Source: Actinomycetospora corticicola | GTDB lineage: Bacteria; Actinomycetota; Actinomycetes; Mycobacteriales; Pseudonocardiaceae | Length of the DNA: 64,000 nucleotides | Reading direction: 5' to 3' | Assembly: GCF_013409505.1 (NCBI RefSeq) | Contig: NZ_JACCBN010000001.1 | Span: forward strand, 4,340,001 to 4,404,000 | Shown here: piece after piece, positions 36,170-44,501 of the stretch | Numbering within the stretch: position 1 is the first letter of the stretch | Layout: each line of letters starts with the position of its first letter | Position numbers and translations under genes: made by a program | The notes under the pieces: generated by a model | What the model was told of the DNA's origin: nothing | Seen by the model: the letters and a program-made list of their open reading frames with translations, nothing else | The model's database searches: none

Positions 36170-37174
36170 TCAGAGGGTCAGCCCCACCACCACCGCGGCC
36201 GCCCCGAGGCACGCGGACCCCACGCCGAGCAGCAGCGCGCGGCCGACCCCGTCGGCCCGGAACATCGCGAAGGCGCCGATCCCGAGCGCGGCCACCCCGC
36301 ACAGCGCGCCGATGAGACTGAACAGCGGGGTGCTGCCCAGGGTCTCGGCCGGCATCACCCGTGGCAGCAGCCCGGACCACGGCGCGAGCCCCAGCAGGAC
36401 CCCCACCGCCCCGACGACCGTCCCGATCAGTCCGAGCCGTCCCTCGACCGGACGCTCCCAGGGCAGGGGCTGCCGGGCCGCGACGGCGGTGCGGGGCCGC
36501 GCCGGCCCGACGCCGGACGAGCCGTAGGTGCCGGTGCCGAACGCCCCCGGCCGCAACGACGACGGCCGCTCGCGCACGGCGAGGGGGCGCAGCGCCGGGG
36601 CGACCGGCGCGGCGGCCGCCCGACGCTGCCGCGGGACGGCCGCGTCCCGGTCCTCCTGACGCCGGGTCCGGTCGAGATCCGCACGCCGCACCGGGACGGT
36701 GACCGGCTCGTCCTCGGTCGGCGCCTGGACCGCGAGCGGACCCGACGGGCGTGACCCGCTGACGTCCGGCGTCCGCCGTGGCCCACCGCCGACATCGGAT
36801 GACGCCGCCGCCGGCAGCGGGCCGGACGGGTGTGGCGACCTGCTGACGTCCGGCATCCGCCGTGGGCCACCGCTGACATCCGGCGAGCCCCCGCCCTGCA
36901 CCGGGACGGGAGCGGAGGCCGGACCCGTCGTCGGGAAGGGCGGGACGCGCCGGAAACCGGACGGCGGGGAGTCGAGCGAGCCGCGCTGCTGCATCGGGAC
37001 GTTCGCGAACTCGGTGGACGGCGCCGCCGCCACCTCCTCGGGCGCCCGGTGGCGTCCACCCTCCCGGCGCGGCGGGGTGTACTCGACCGGCCCCGCCGAC
37101 CCGCCCGCCTCCCGGCCGTAGCCGCGTCCCCCGGCGGCCCGGTGACGGGCCTGCTGCGACTCCTGCGCGTGCAT
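36170..37174 (-). CDS. Proline-rich protein with C-terminal four-helix membrane domain
   Basis: A 334-residue protein. Residues 1-225 are low-complexity Pro/Arg/Ser-rich and contain two near-identical blocks built on DVSGGPRRMPDVS and DVGGGPRRTPDVSGS, each followed by PSGPL. The last ~110 residues form hydrophobic segments (LIGTVVGAVGVLLGLAPW, LFSLIGALCGVAALGIGAFAMF, LLLGVGSACLGAAAVVVGLTL) like the DUF4190-type actinobacterial membrane domain. The ATG at 37174 has GGGGGAG about nine bases upstream. The frame is open far upstream into the valS antisense, which is a shadow. Function unknown. Confidence 0.65.
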   Translation of the reverse strand: MHAQESQQARHRAAGGRGYGREAGGSAGPVEYTPPRREGGRHRAPEEVAAAPSTEFANVPMQQRGSLDSPPSGFRRVPPFPTTGPASAPVPVQGGGSPDVSGGPRRMPDVSRSPHPSGPLPAAASSDVGGGPRRTPDVSGSRPSGPLAVQAPTEDEPVTVPVRRADLDRTRRQEDRDAAVPRQRRAAAAPVAPALRPLAVRERPSSLRPGAFGTGTYGSSGVGPARPRTAVAARQPLPWERPVEGRLGLIGTVVGAVGVLLGLAPWSGLLPRVMPAETLGSTPLFSLIGALCGVAALGIGAFAMFRADGVGRALLLGVGSACLGAAAVVVGLTL

Positions 37175-37336
37175 CGACAACCACTCCCCCGAACAGACGT
37201 ACGCGCGCCGCCACGTGCGCGGTCCCGGCCACTCTGTCCCCCACGGGGACCCCGGTGTTACCGCTTCCACCCGCCCGGCCCAGCAGGTGTGCCGGACCGG
37301 GGGACCCGCGCCCGGAATCCTCGACGACACCCTCCG

Positions 37337-37349
37337 TAAACTGGGAGCA
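37337..37349 (+). promoter_or_regulatory. Leaderless promoter -10 box for valS
   Basis: TAAACT at 37337-37342 lies six bases before the ATG at 37349. Confidence 0.5.
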
Positions 37350-39919
37350 TGACGCAGTCCCCCCGGGTTCCCGAGAAGCCGACGCTCGACGGTCTCGAGG
37401 ACACCTGGGCCCCGGTATGGGAGGAACAGGGCACCTACGCGTTCGACCGGACGGCCCAGCGCGCCGACGTCTTCTCCGTCGACACGCCGCCGCCCACGGT
37501 CTCCGGGTCCCTGCACGTCGGGCACGTCTTCAGCTACACCCACACCGACGTCGTGGCGCGCTTCCAGCGCATGCGCGGCAAGTCCGTCTTCTACCCCATG
37601 GGGTGGGACGACAACGGCCTGCCGACCGAGCGCCGGGTGCAGAACTACTACGGCGTGCGCTGCGAGCCGAGCCTGCCCTACGACCCCGACTTCACCCCGC
37701 CGGAGAAGCCGGGCAAGCAGCAGGTCGCCATCTCGCGGCGCAACTTCGTCGAGCTGTGCGAGACGCTGACCGCCGAGGACGAGAAGGCCTTCGAGGCGCT
37801 GTGGCGCCGCGGCGGACTCTCGGTCGACTGGTCGCACACCTACCAGACCATCGACGCGCGGGCCCGGGCGATCAGCCAGCGTGCCTTCCTGCGCAATCTC
37901 GACCGCGGCGAGGCCTACGTCTCGATGGCGCCGACGCTGTGGGACGTCACGTTCCGCACCGCGGTCGCGCAGGCCGAGCTGGAGGACCGCGAGCACACCG
38001 GCGCGTGGCACCGGATCGCCTACCACGGCGCGGACGCGCCGGTGTTCATCGAGACGACCCGCCCCGAGCTCATCCCGGCCTGCGTCGCACTGATCGCCCA
38101 TCCCGACGACGAGCGCTACCAGCCGCTCTTCGGCACGACGGTCCGCTCGCCGCTGTTCGACGTCGAGGTCCCGGTGCTGGCCCACCCGGCCGCCGAGATG
38201 GACCGTGGCGCGGGCATCGCGATGTGCTGCACCTTCGGCGACCTCACCGACGTCCAGTGGTGGCGCGAGCTCGACCTGCCCAACCGCACCGTCATCACCC
38301 GCGACGGCCGGCTGCTGCGCGAGACCCCCGAGTGGATCACCTCGGAGGCGGGCCGCGCCCGGTACGAGGAGATCGCGGGCACGACGGTCTTCAGCGCCAA
38401 GGAGAAGATCGTCGCGATGCTCGCCGAGTCCGGCGAGCTGGAGGGCGACGTCCGGCCGGTCACGCGCCCGGTGAAGTTCTTCGAGAAGGGCGACAAGCCG
38501 CTCGAGATCGTCTCGTCGCGTCAGTGGTACATCCGCAACGGCGGCCGCGACGCCGAGCTGCGCGAGGCCATGCTGCGCCGTGGCGACGAGCTGGTCTGGC
38601 ACCCCGACTACATGCGCCACCGCTACGCGGACTGGGTCCGCGGGCTCAACGGGGACTGGCTGGTCAGCCGGCAGCGGTTCTTCGGGGTGCCGATCCCGGT
38701 CTGGTACGCCCTCGACGCGGACGGCGAGGTCCGACCCGAGCAGGTCCTCACGCCGGACGATGCGACGCTGCCGATCGACCCGTCCACCGACGTGCCGCCC
38801 GGCTACACCGCCGACCAGCGCGACCGTCCGGGCGGGTTCACCGGTGACCCGGACGTCCTCGACACCTGGGCCACCTCGTCGCTGACCCCGCAGATCGCCG
38901 GCGGCTGGACCGTCGACGACGACCTGTTCGCGCGGGTCTTCCCGATGGACCTGCGCCCGCAGGGGCACGACATCATCCGCACCTGGCTGTTCTCCACGGT
39001 GGTCCGCAGCTCGCTCGAGTTCGGGGAGCTGCCCTGGGCGCACGCCGCGCTCTCGGGCTGGATCCTCGACCCGGACCGCAAGAAGATGTCGAAGTCCAAG
39101 GGCAACGTCGTCACGCCGATGGGGCTGCTCGAGGAGTTCGGGTCCGACGCGGTGCGCTACTGGGCCGCCGGGGGGCGCCCCGGCGTCGACACCGCGTTCG
39201 ACCGGGGCCAGATGAAGGTCGGCCGCCGCCTCGCGATGAAGCTGCTCAACGCCTCGAAGTTCATCCTCGGGGTGGGCGTCGGGGCCGGGCTTCCCGACGT
39301 CGGGGCGGTGACGGCCCCCATCGACCGGGCGCTGCTCGCGCGGCTCGCCGGCGTCGTCGCGAAGGCGACCGACGCGCTCGAACGGTTCGACTACGCGGTG
39401 GCCCTCGAGGTCACCGAGCAGTTCTTCTGGTTCTTCTGCGACGACTACCTCGAGCTGGTCAAGGCGCGCGCCTACGGCGAGTTCGACGACGTCGGGCGGG
39501 ACTCCGCCCGGGCGGCGCTGGCCGTGGCGCTGCGGGTGCTGCAGCGGCTCTTCGCGCCGGTGCTGCCGTTCGTCACCGAGGAGGTCTGGTCGTGGTGGCA
39601 GGAGGGCTCGGTGCACCGCTCGGCGTGGCCGACCACCGACGAGCTCCCGGCCACCGACGGCGTCGACGAGGGCGTCCTGGACGTCGCCTCCGACGTCATC
39701 TCCGGCATCCGGAAGGGTAAGTCCGACCAGAAGCTGTCGATCCGCACCGAGGTGGAGTCGCTGTCGGTCTCCGCGCCGGAGGCGCAGCTGGACGCGCTGC
39801 GCGTCGTGCTGGGCGACGTGCAGGCGGCGGGCCGGGTGCGCGACGTCGAGCTCGTGCCCTCGGAGAACGGCGAGCTGGTGACCCGCGTGGGCGGGCCCGT
39901 GGAGACGGTCGGCGCGTAG
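37349..39919 (+). CDS. valS: Valyl-tRNA synthetase, archaeal/Rickettsia-like type
   Basis: An 856-residue class I synthetase charging tRNA-Val. The HIGH motif is in TPPPTVSGSLHVGH (residues 46-59) and the KMSKS motif is KKMSKSKGN near 578-586. The editing domain includes ETTRPELIPACVALIAHPDD. The sequence FSYTHTDVVARFQRMRGKSVFYPMGWDDNGLPTERRVQNYYGV follows the type 2 ValRS pattern known in archaea and Rickettsia rather than the PPPNVTGSLHMGH type of most bacteria (core words only). A short C-terminus suggests a reduced arm. It may be the only ValRS or a second copy. Confidence 0.9.
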   Translation: MTQSPRVPEKPTLDGLEDTWAPVWEEQGTYAFDRTAQRADVFSVDTPPPTVSGSLHVGHVFSYTHTDVVARFQRMRGKSVFYPMGWDDNGLPTERRVQNYYGVRCEPSLPYDPDFTPPEKPGKQQVAISRRNFVELCETLTAEDEKAFEALWRRGGLSVDWSHTYQTIDARARAISQRAFLRNLDRGEAYVSMAPTLWDVTFRTAVAQAELEDREHTGAWHRIAYHGADAPVFIETTRPELIPACVALIAHPDDERYQPLFGTTVRSPLFDVEVPVLAHPAAEMDRGAGIAMCCTFGDLTDVQWWRELDLPNRTVITRDGRLLRETPEWITSEAGRARYEEIAGTTVFSAKEKIVAMLAESGELEGDVRPVTRPVKFFEKGDKPLEIVSSRQWYIRNGGRDAELREAMLRRGDELVWHPDYMRHRYADWVRGLNGDWLVSRQRFFGVPIPVWYALDADGEVRPEQVLTPDDATLPIDPSTDVPPGYTADQRDRPGGFTGDPDVLDTWATSSLTPQIAGGWTVDDDLFARVFPMDLRPQGHDIIRTWLFSTVVRSSLEFGELPWAHAALSGWILDPDRKKMSKSKGNVVTPMGLLEEFGSDAVRYWAAGGRPGVDTAFDRGQMKVGRRLAMKLLNASKFILGVGVGAGLPDVGAVTAPIDRALLARLAGVVAKATDALERFDYAVALEVTEQFFWFFCDDYLELVKARAYGEFDDVGRDSARAALAVALRVLQRLFAPVLPFVTEEVWSWWQEGSVHRSAWPTTDELPATDGVDEGVLDVASDVISGIRKGKSDQKLSIRTEVESLSVSAPEAQLDALRVVLGDVQAAGRVRDVELVPSENGELVTRVGGPVETVGA

Positions 39920-39922
39920 CCG

Positions 39923-39973
39923 GGGGCGGGGTTCGCCCCGGACGGGTCCGGGCCCCGGTCACCGGGGCCCGGA
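39923..39973. terminator. Two tandem hairpins between convergent valS and the HesB-like gene
   Basis: First hairpin GGGGCG/CGCCCC at about 39923-39939. Second is a near-perfect palindrome, TCCGGGCCCCGGT at 39947-39959 with ACCGGGGCCCGGA at 39961-39973. It can terminate both convergent genes. Confidence 0.7.
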
Positions 39974-39979
39974 GCCGGG

Positions 39980-40300
39980 TCAGCCCTGCAGCTCGGACTG
40001 CGGCGTGATCGCGAAGCGGTACTCGTCCCCGGAGCCGTCGGACTCGTTCTCGGGGATGCGCTCGACGTCGAGGACCTTGTCGTCCAGCGCGGACGCGGCC
40101 ATCGGCTCGAGGAAGATGACGGCGCCGCCGCCCTCGAGCACGGTGTCGTCCGCCGCCGGGTTGGGCGCGACGGAGAGCTCGAGCCCCTCCTCCGCCATGT
40201 TCGGCGTGGCGGCGATCCGGAGCCCGGATCCCTCGGGCATCTCGTTGGTCTCCAGGATGTTGGAGATCGCCTCGGCCGCCGTCTCCGTCAGTGCCAGCAT
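39980..40300 (-). CDS. HesB/IscA-fold protein lacking the cluster cysteines
   Basis: A 106-residue protein resembling A-type Fe-S carriers at its N-terminus (MLALTETAAEAISNILETNEMPEGSGLRI, core words LTETAAEAI and GLRI). IscA/HesB proteins need three cysteines, one mid-chain and a CGC-type pair at the end; this sequence contains no cysteine at all. It therefore cannot bind a cluster the canonical way. Related cysteine-free proteins are annotated as HesB-like in actinobacteria. It diverges from the winged-helix gene. Confidence 0.7.
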   Translation of the reverse strand: MLALTETAAEAISNILETNEMPEGSGLRIAATPNMAEEGLELSVAPNPAADDTVLEGGGAVIFLEPMAASALDDKVLDVERIPENESDGSGDEYRFAITPQSELQG

Positions 40301-40404
40301 GCCCCGTTACCATACGGATCACGGAAACGTCACGCACGTCATCGCGCGCGCCATCACACGGGTTGGTCTCCCGACCCGGCGCCTGGTCACGGAGGAGAGC
40401 GGCC

Positions 40405-41796
40405 ATGGCACTCCCGGTCCCCGAATCGGCCGCCGGGACGCGGGTGGACATCCTCCGAACGCTCGCCGAGCACCCCGAGGGCCTCTCGGACCGTGAGCTC
40501 GCCGAGGCGCTGGGCGCGTCGCACCCCGGCATCGACTACAAGGCCGTGAACCACCAGTGCCGCAAGCTGGTGACCGCGGGGACCGTGGAGCGGGTGGGCA
40601 CGAAGCCGGTCCGCACCCGGCTGCGGCCGGGCGTCCTTCCCGACGACGGGACGCCGGAGCCGGCTCCGTCCGCTCCCTCACCCGACCGGCCCATCGAGGA
40701 GCCGGACGCGACGTCCGATGCGCCTGATGTGACCCTCGCGCCGATGATCGCCGGCCTGCCGCCCGTCCAGGTCGCCGTGCTCGCCGCCCTCGTCGACGCC
40801 CCCGAGGGTCTGACCGACAACGAGATCGCCGCCGTCCTCGCGCCGGCGCACCCCGACGTCGATCCCAAGGCGTTCAACTACCAGTGCCGCAAGCTCGTGA
40901 AGGCCGGGCTGGTGGAGCGCACCGGCCGCGCGAAGGACGTGCCGATCCGCACCCGCATCACCGAGGCGGGACGGGAGGAGGCGGCCCGGTCGGCACCCGC
41001 CCCCGTCGAGCCCGCCCTGCGGTTCACCGACCCGACGGTCTTCACCGCCGAGCCCTCCGGGACGTCGGAGTCCTCCGGGACGTCGGAGAACGGGGACGCC
41101 CCGAGGAACGGGGACGCCCCGGGGATCGCCGCCGTCCCCGTGCTCCGCGAGGACCCGGCCGACGACGCACCGCCCGACGACACACCGACCCGCCGCCCCC
41201 GCCACCGGCCGAAGGCGCCGAGCGACGACCTCGCCCGGAGGCGCCGTTCGGAGCGCGCCGGCGACGACCCGGACGAGACGCCGCTGCGTTTCCTGCCGTT
41301 CTCCGCGTCGGCCTCGCTGGTGCTGCGGGAACGCCTCGCGGAGCGCGCCGCGCTGCGCGCCGTGCCGCCCCGCACGCGGGAGGTCGTCCTCCCCCGGCGC
41401 GACGTGCTGCAGGGCTGGTCGCGCACACAGAACGTCGCGGCGGCGATCACCACGTGGCTGACCCGCCGCGGCGGCACCGTGCGGCGCGTGACCGAGCAGG
41501 GCCCGGCGCTGGACCTGGTGGCCCACCTGGACGGCGAGGACGTCCACGTCGAGGTCACGGGCTGGCCGCCGGACGGGGCCCGCACCCACCCGAGCACGCT
41601 CGCCGCCGACTGGTTCCGCGCCGCGAGCGAGGCGGCGGTGCAGCGACGTCGTGCCCACCCGCGCAGCCGCGTGGTCATCGCGCTCCCCGACACCCGGCGC
41701 TACCGCGGCCTCGCCGCCGACGCCGCGGCGCCGCTCGGCGACGCCCGCGCGGAGGTCTGGTTCGTGGACGCCGCCGGGCGGGTCCAGCTCTCCTGA
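40405..41796 (+). CDS. Double winged-helix protein with C-terminal nuclease-like domain
   Basis: A 463-residue protein of unknown role. Two tandem winged helices, about residues 8-75 and 115-190, share the signature HPGIDYKAVNHQCRKLVTAG and HPDVDPKAFNYQCRKLVKAG (cores YKAVNHQCRKLV, PKAFNYQCRKLV), indicating internal duplication. A disordered, Asp/Pro/Arg-rich linker follows (about 200-300). The C-terminal ~120 residues (NVAAAITTWLTRRGGTVRRVTEQ, ALDLVAHLDGEDVHVEVTGWP, SRVVIALPD, WFVDAAGRVQ) look like a PD-(D/E)XK restriction-endonuclease fold. The usual ExK reads EVT, so activity is doubtful. ATG 40405 has GGAGGAGA upstream. Confidence 0.6.
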   Translation: MALPVPESAAGTRVDILRTLAEHPEGLSDRELAEALGASHPGIDYKAVNHQCRKLVTAGTVERVGTKPVRTRLRPGVLPDDGTPEPAPSAPSPDRPIEEPDATSDAPDVTLAPMIAGLPPVQVAVLAALVDAPEGLTDNEIAAVLAPAHPDVDPKAFNYQCRKLVKAGLVERTGRAKDVPIRTRITEAGREEAARSAPAPVEPALRFTDPTVFTAEPSGTSESSGTSENGDAPRNGDAPGIAAVPVLREDPADDAPPDDTPTRRPRHRPKAPSDDLARRRRSERAGDDPDETPLRFLPFSASASLVLRERLAERAALRAVPPRTREVVLPRRDVLQGWSRTQNVAAAITTWLTRRGGTVRRVTEQGPALDLVAHLDGEDVHVEVTGWPPDGARTHPSTLAADWFRAASEAAVQRRRAHPRSRVVIALPDTRRYRGLAADAAAPLGDARAEVWFVDAAGRVQLS

Positions 41797-41857
41797 GCCG
41801 ATTGCCCTCCGGCGGCCCGGGGTAGCTCCCACGGACCACCACCGAAGGAGTACCCGT

Positions 41858-42376
41858 ATGTCCGCGGACATCACCGAGATGATCCTCGACGACCACGACT
41901 GGTTCCGTCGCCAGTTCCTCCGCCTCGCGGACCTCCGCGACCACCCGGACACCCTCGACGAGGCGAAGCAGGTCTGGGACGCGCTCGCCCGCCACCTCGA
42001 GGTCCACGCCTCCGCCGAGGAGGAGCACTTCTACCCCTCGATGGCCCGTCGCGCCGACGACGAGGACGCCTCCGCCACCGAGGACGCGATCGGCGACCAC
42101 GACGACATCCGGGCCGGCGCCCGGAAGGCGTTCGACGAGGAGCCGGGCAGCGAGGCCTGGTGGAACGCCATCGACGAGTGCGACAAGGCCAACAACCACC
42201 ACATGTCCGAGGAGGAGAGCGACGACCTCGCCCCGTTCCGTCGGGTGACGTCGCTGGCCCTCCGCCAGGAGCTCGGCGCCAAGTTCGAGCAGTTCAAGGC
42301 CGAGCACCCCGGCGCGAAGGGGCTCGACTTCGCCGACAAGGACCCCGACGCCTACGTCGAGGCCGTCACCAGCTGA
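41858..42376 (+). CDS. Hemerythrin HHE-domain protein
   Basis: A 172-residue non-haem di-iron protein with a four-helix HHE bundle. Candidate ligands lie in LDDHDWFRRQF, ARHLEVHASAEEEHFYP, GDHDDIRAG and NNHHMSEEESDDL. It may sense or store oxygen or handle NO or peroxide. ATG 41858 follows GGAG at seven bases. Its 3' end overlaps the stop of the convergent Hsp70-like gene by 11 bases. Confidence 0.85.
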   Translation: MSADITEMILDDHDWFRRQFLRLADLRDHPDTLDEAKQVWDALARHLEVHASAEEEHFYPSMARRADDEDASATEDAIGDHDDIRAGARKAFDEEPGSEAWWNAIDECDKANNHHMSEEESDDLAPFRRVTSLALRQELGAKFEQFKAEHPGAKGLDFADKDPDAYVEAVTS

Positions 42377-44177
42377 GCAGGAGCGCGGCCCCGGCGCCCA
42401 GCCCGCCGAACGCGGCGCTGATCCCGTCGGGGCCGAGCACGAGCACGCCGACGGCCGCGAGCACGGCCACGAGCAGCAGCACCACGAGCACCGGGACCGC
42501 ACCGCGGGGCGGCCGGGCCGCCGTCGTCGCGGCCGCCACCGGCTGCGGCGCGGTGTCCGGGCCCCGCCGGGCACGGACGACGGGTCCGGTGCCGGGGGTG
42601 GCGGCGGACGGCGCCGGCTCGGGGTCGGTCGGGCGCCCGAACGGGCCGGACGTCCCGGGCGGCGCGTCGGAGGTCGGTCGCGCCTCGTGCGGGCGCGCGG
42701 CGGCCAGCGTGGCGTGACCGCCGACCCCGTTCGGGACCCGCTCGCGGTCGCCCCCCGCGACGAGGGCCGGTGCGGCACCCGCTGCGCGCGCCCCCGTCCC
42801 GAACGCCTGCGGCCAGCCCTCCGAGCCGCGCTGGGCCTGGACCGGGGTGGAGGGCAGTCGCGCCGCCGGGATGCCCGGGACCGGCTCGGCGACGCCGAGG
42901 TCCTGCCCGGCGTCCTCGGCCACGAGGTCCCCGTGGTCGGCGGGGTCGCCCTCCCGGTCGCGGACCGGTGGCGCGTCGACCGCGGTCGACTCCTCGGGGC
43001 GCTCCGGGGTGGACGAGGGTCCTGCGGGGACCGCCTCGGCGTGGACCGGCTCGGGCCGGGGCCGGTCGGGCACCGGGTCTCCGACGTCCGGGAGTCCGCG
43101 CGGCGGCGTGCGGGGTTCCCGGGGTGCGGGCGGTTCGTCGAGGGCCGGGGCCGCCCCGGAGGCACCGACCGCGGCGCCCACCCCCACCGGCGCGGAGGGA
43201 GTGCCGACGGTCCGGCGGGCCCGGATGGCCTGCGCGCCGGACGCGGCCCGGGTGGACCGGGGGCGGGCCGGGAGGAGCAGGGCGGCGAGCCCGCGCACAC
43301 CGTCGTCGCCGGCGGCCACGACGAGGGCCGAGTCGGCGTCCCCGACCAGCCCGGCGAGGCGACGGGCCAGGGGCGTCGCGCGGTCGGCGAGCACGAGGAC
43401 GTCGGCGGCGTCGTCGCCGGGGCCGGTCGGACCGGAGCGCTCGATCTCGGACACGGTCTCGCGCAACGCGTGCTCGACGAGCTGCTCGAACACCCCGCGG
43501 TCCACCGTGACGGTGTGCTCGCCCGCGCTGACCCGGACCTCGGTCGCGTCGGTCTCGGCGAGACGCGTCCGGGCGCGGCGGACCTCCCGGCGCAGACGGG
43601 CCGCGTCGCCCCGGGTGTCACCCGCGCCGCGGGCCCCCGGACGGGGGCCGCCGACGGTGTGGGCGGTCGGGTCGAGCGAGGTCAGCTGGGCCCGGACCAC
43701 CCCGAGGAGCAGCTGGTCGAGCCGGGTGCCGGTGGCGACCGGGCCGCGGGCCCCCACCTCGGCGCCGTCGGCCGTGCGCACCACGGGCCAGGCGGTGAGC
43801 GCCCCGTCGCGGGCGTCGAGGACGACCGCACGCCCTCCGACCTCGACGGCGGCCGCGAGGCGGCGCCCGACGGTGGCGACGGGTCCCGGCAGCCACGACG
43901 GCGCCGGCAGACCGACCAGCGCGGTGGCCTCGGCGATCTCCTCGAAGCGTCGACGCTCGGTGTCCGCGGGGGTCGCGACGACGAGCGCGCCCGGCCGCCC
44001 GGCGTCCTCGAGCAGGACGGAGAACGCGTCCGCGAGGCGGTCCACGGCGTCCCCGTCGGCCTCGAGCGGCGCGCTCCGCGGGAGCGGGGCGCCGTCGTCC
44101 GCGCCGGACGCCCGGTCCACCTGGACCGCGACCAGCTCCGACGGCGTCACCTCGACCGCCATCACCCAGCTGCTCAC
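42366..44177 (-). CDS. Hsp70/actin-fold-like protein with disordered tail and C-terminal membrane anchor
   Basis: A 603-residue protein. The N-terminal ~320 residues resemble a degenerate Hsp70-like ATPase fold (MAVEVTPSELVAVQVD, GALVVATPADTERRRFEEIAEATALVGL, GGRAVVLDARDGALTAWPVV, GVFEQLVEHALRETVSEIERS, ADVLVLADRATPLARRLAGLV as short blocks). Residues ~330-555 are Pro/Ala/Arg-rich and probably disordered. A single hydrophobic pair near the end (VPVLVVLLLVAVLAAVGVLVL) anchors it, with a short Gly-rich end. The GTG at 44177 has GAGGAGG seven bases upstream. Similar Hsp70-like membrane proteins are common in actinobacteria. Role unknown. Confidence 0.6.
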   Translation of the reverse strand: MSSWVMAVEVTPSELVAVQVDRASGADDGAPLPRSAPLEADGDAVDRLADAFSVLLEDAGRPGALVVATPADTERRRFEEIAEATALVGLPAPSWLPGPVATVGRRLAAAVEVGGRAVVLDARDGALTAWPVVRTADGAEVGARGPVATGTRLDQLLLGVVRAQLTSLDPTAHTVGGPRPGARGAGDTRGDAARLRREVRRARTRLAETDATEVRVSAGEHTVTVDRGVFEQLVEHALRETVSEIERSGPTGPGDDAADVLVLADRATPLARRLAGLVGDADSALVVAAGDDGVRGLAALLLPARPRSTRAASGAQAIRARRTVGTPSAPVGVGAAVGASGAAPALDEPPAPREPRTPPRGLPDVGDPVPDRPRPEPVHAEAVPAGPSSTPERPEESTAVDAPPVRDREGDPADHGDLVAEDAGQDLGVAEPVPGIPAARLPSTPVQAQRGSEGWPQAFGTGARAAGAAPALVAGGDRERVPNGVGGHATLAAARPHEARPTSDAPPGTSGPFGRPTDPEPAPSAATPGTGPVVRARRGPDTAPQPVAAATTAARPPRGAVPVLVVLLLVAVLAAVGVLVLGPDGISAAFGGLGAGAALLLSW

Positions 44178-44501
44178 CGCAGTCCTCCTCGTCGTCGCCC
44201 GGCGATCTCCGCACGCGTCGGGCCCGGTGCGGACACGCCGCACGGGACCCGGGCTCGCGCCGCGGGCGCCGTTCACGGTAATGGGGGCCGTTCCGGTTCC
44301 CACCACCGGTGACGGCGGTGTCACGCGGAGGGGGACGAAACGGACGTCGGTCATGGTCGATGTCACACGGGTGCGGCATGCTGACGCCCCGGGAGCCCGG
44401 AGCGCAGCGTGGTCGCACCCGGAGGGGGGACGCGGCCGCCCCGACGGGATGACGCCGCGCCGGACACCGATCGTCGTCCGGGTCGACGGGGAGGGGACGC
44501 G
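44178..44501. other. Divergent intergenic region between the Hsp70-like gene and the histidine kinase
   Basis: 324 bases without a supported gene. It should hold promoters for both directions. A GGAGGGG ribosome binding site for the kinase lies at about 44489-44495. An in-frame extension to 44409 is Arg/Asp-rich and unlikely to be coding. No tRNA or riboswitch is seen. Confidence 0.45.

Noticed and set aside
36170..39616. Long minus-strand frame of 1148 codons across valS
   Set aside because: Antisense shadow of valS for most of its length; only the portion after the ATG at 37174 with a ribosome binding site is supported.
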